Made by a program: the position numbers and the translations under genes. The notes beneath the pieces are model-generated. The model made no database searches. It worked only from the letters and a program-made list of their open reading frames with translations, and was not told the origin of the DNA. A stretch of DNA of 64,000 bases from Dehalogenimonas formicexedens (lineage in GTDB: Bacteria; Chloroflexota; Dehalococcoidia; Dehalococcoidales; Dehalococcoidaceae), in the NCBI RefSeq assembly GCF_001953175.1, contig NZ_CP018258.1, positions 1,268,210 through 1,332,209 on the forward strand, given 5' to 3'. This document shows positions 63,933-64,000 of the stretch, one piece after another; position 1 is the first letter of the stretch; each line of letters starts with the position of its first letter.

Positions 63933-63965
63933 AAAAAAGAGAGGGTGCTTTTCAGCACCCTCTCT
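63933..63965 (-). terminator. Terminator between binding-protein and permease genes
   Basis: AGAGAGGGTGC (63938-63948) pairs with GCACCCTCTCT (63955-63965), loop of six; on the minus strand a run of six T follows. It lies after the upstream gene and just before the permease, so partial read-through would give more binding protein than permease. Confidence 0.8.
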
Positions 63966-63976
63966 GATTCAGTTCC

Positions 63977-64000
63977 TTATCCTGCAAGCCATTTGGTGAC
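63977..64000 (-). CDS. C-terminal end of a probable amino-acid-binding protein
   Basis: Only eight codons are in the window: VTKWLAG then TAA. The call is by position, upstream of the permease and ATPase genes in the same direction, and by the KW-type end common in periplasmic amino-acid-binding proteins. Confidence 0.4.
   Translation of the reverse strand, partial: VTKWLAG

Overview
The window (about 55% G+C by eye) most likely comes from an organohalide-respiring Chloroflexota bacterium of the Dehalogenimonas/Dehalococcoides group (Dehalococcoidia). It carries three reductive dehalogenase catalytic genes (rdhA) with twin-arginine leaders and two Fe-S cysteine motifs, one with an rdhB anchor gene. 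It also has B12-binding radical SAM genes, corrinoid-related enzymes (CbiE-like, CbiX-like) and an archaeal-type (type II) GAPDH. The base composition fits Dehalogenimonas better than the more A+T-rich Dehalococcoides. I saw no rRNA, tRNA or CRISPR array.

Layout. 1-2000: start of a xerC/D recombinase and purF. 2200-3940: rdhAB. 4400-7670: core operon (DUF177, rpmF, fabD, fabG, nusB, acpP). 7750-12745: proB with a small partner gene, and divergent mfd. 13000-18650: an A+T-richer accessory island with a small HGxYS protein, two zinc-ribbon/transglutaminase-like genes, a Nudix + 2H phosphoesterase + DUF3644 operon and a broken DJ-1/PfpI gene. 19229-25700: orphan hybrid PAS histidine kinase, a lipoprotein, type II GAPDH, an ABM-like protein and many intergenic repeats. 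25840-26972: SPFH + Arc/CopG-like pair. 27088-29283: cbiE-like gene and an orphan rdhA. 29524-33440: MMPL transporter and a small-membrane-protein operon headed by a DUF2089 regulator. 33840-40000: CbiX-like chelatase, then a MerR-like regulator, a radical SAM/SPASM enzyme and a TAXI TRAP transporter. 40038-45545: sugar-dehydrogenase-like protein, ABC-F, PAC2 and M20 peptidase. 45580-52609: one minus-strand operon of radical SAM, orphan rdhA and three B12-binding radical SAM paralogues. 53041-57112: small metabolic and stress genes. 57201-61621: MoxR/DUF58/transglutaminase operon. 62353-64000: polar amino-acid ABC transporter.

The strongest signal not explained by the genes is a family of about 20-bp palindromes (half-site AATAnGTA, 4-bp centre). 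In at least four cases the site abuts or overlaps by about 2 bp the -35 element of a recognisable promoter. The downstream genes are the orphan rdhA, the radical SAM-rdhA-B12 radical SAM operon, the MerR/radical SAM/TRAP operon and a DUF502 gene; a related degenerate pair lies upstream of rdhAB. This is the geometry of a class II activator, and CRP/FNR-family sites such as the dehalobox have similar architecture. I infer a regulon linking dehalogenase expression to corrinoid/radical SAM chemistry and transport. The operon it appears to control, with one rdhA embedded among four radical SAM genes, is the best candidate here for an undescribed system.

Two other patterns recur. Several genes (purF, moxR-like, DUF998 and the 13.5-kb gene) have exactly 7 nt between the -10 hexamer and the start codon, so they should be leaderless. 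The SPFH/Arc operon has TGATAT repeated at 11-bp steps over its promoter, a likely autoregulatory operator.
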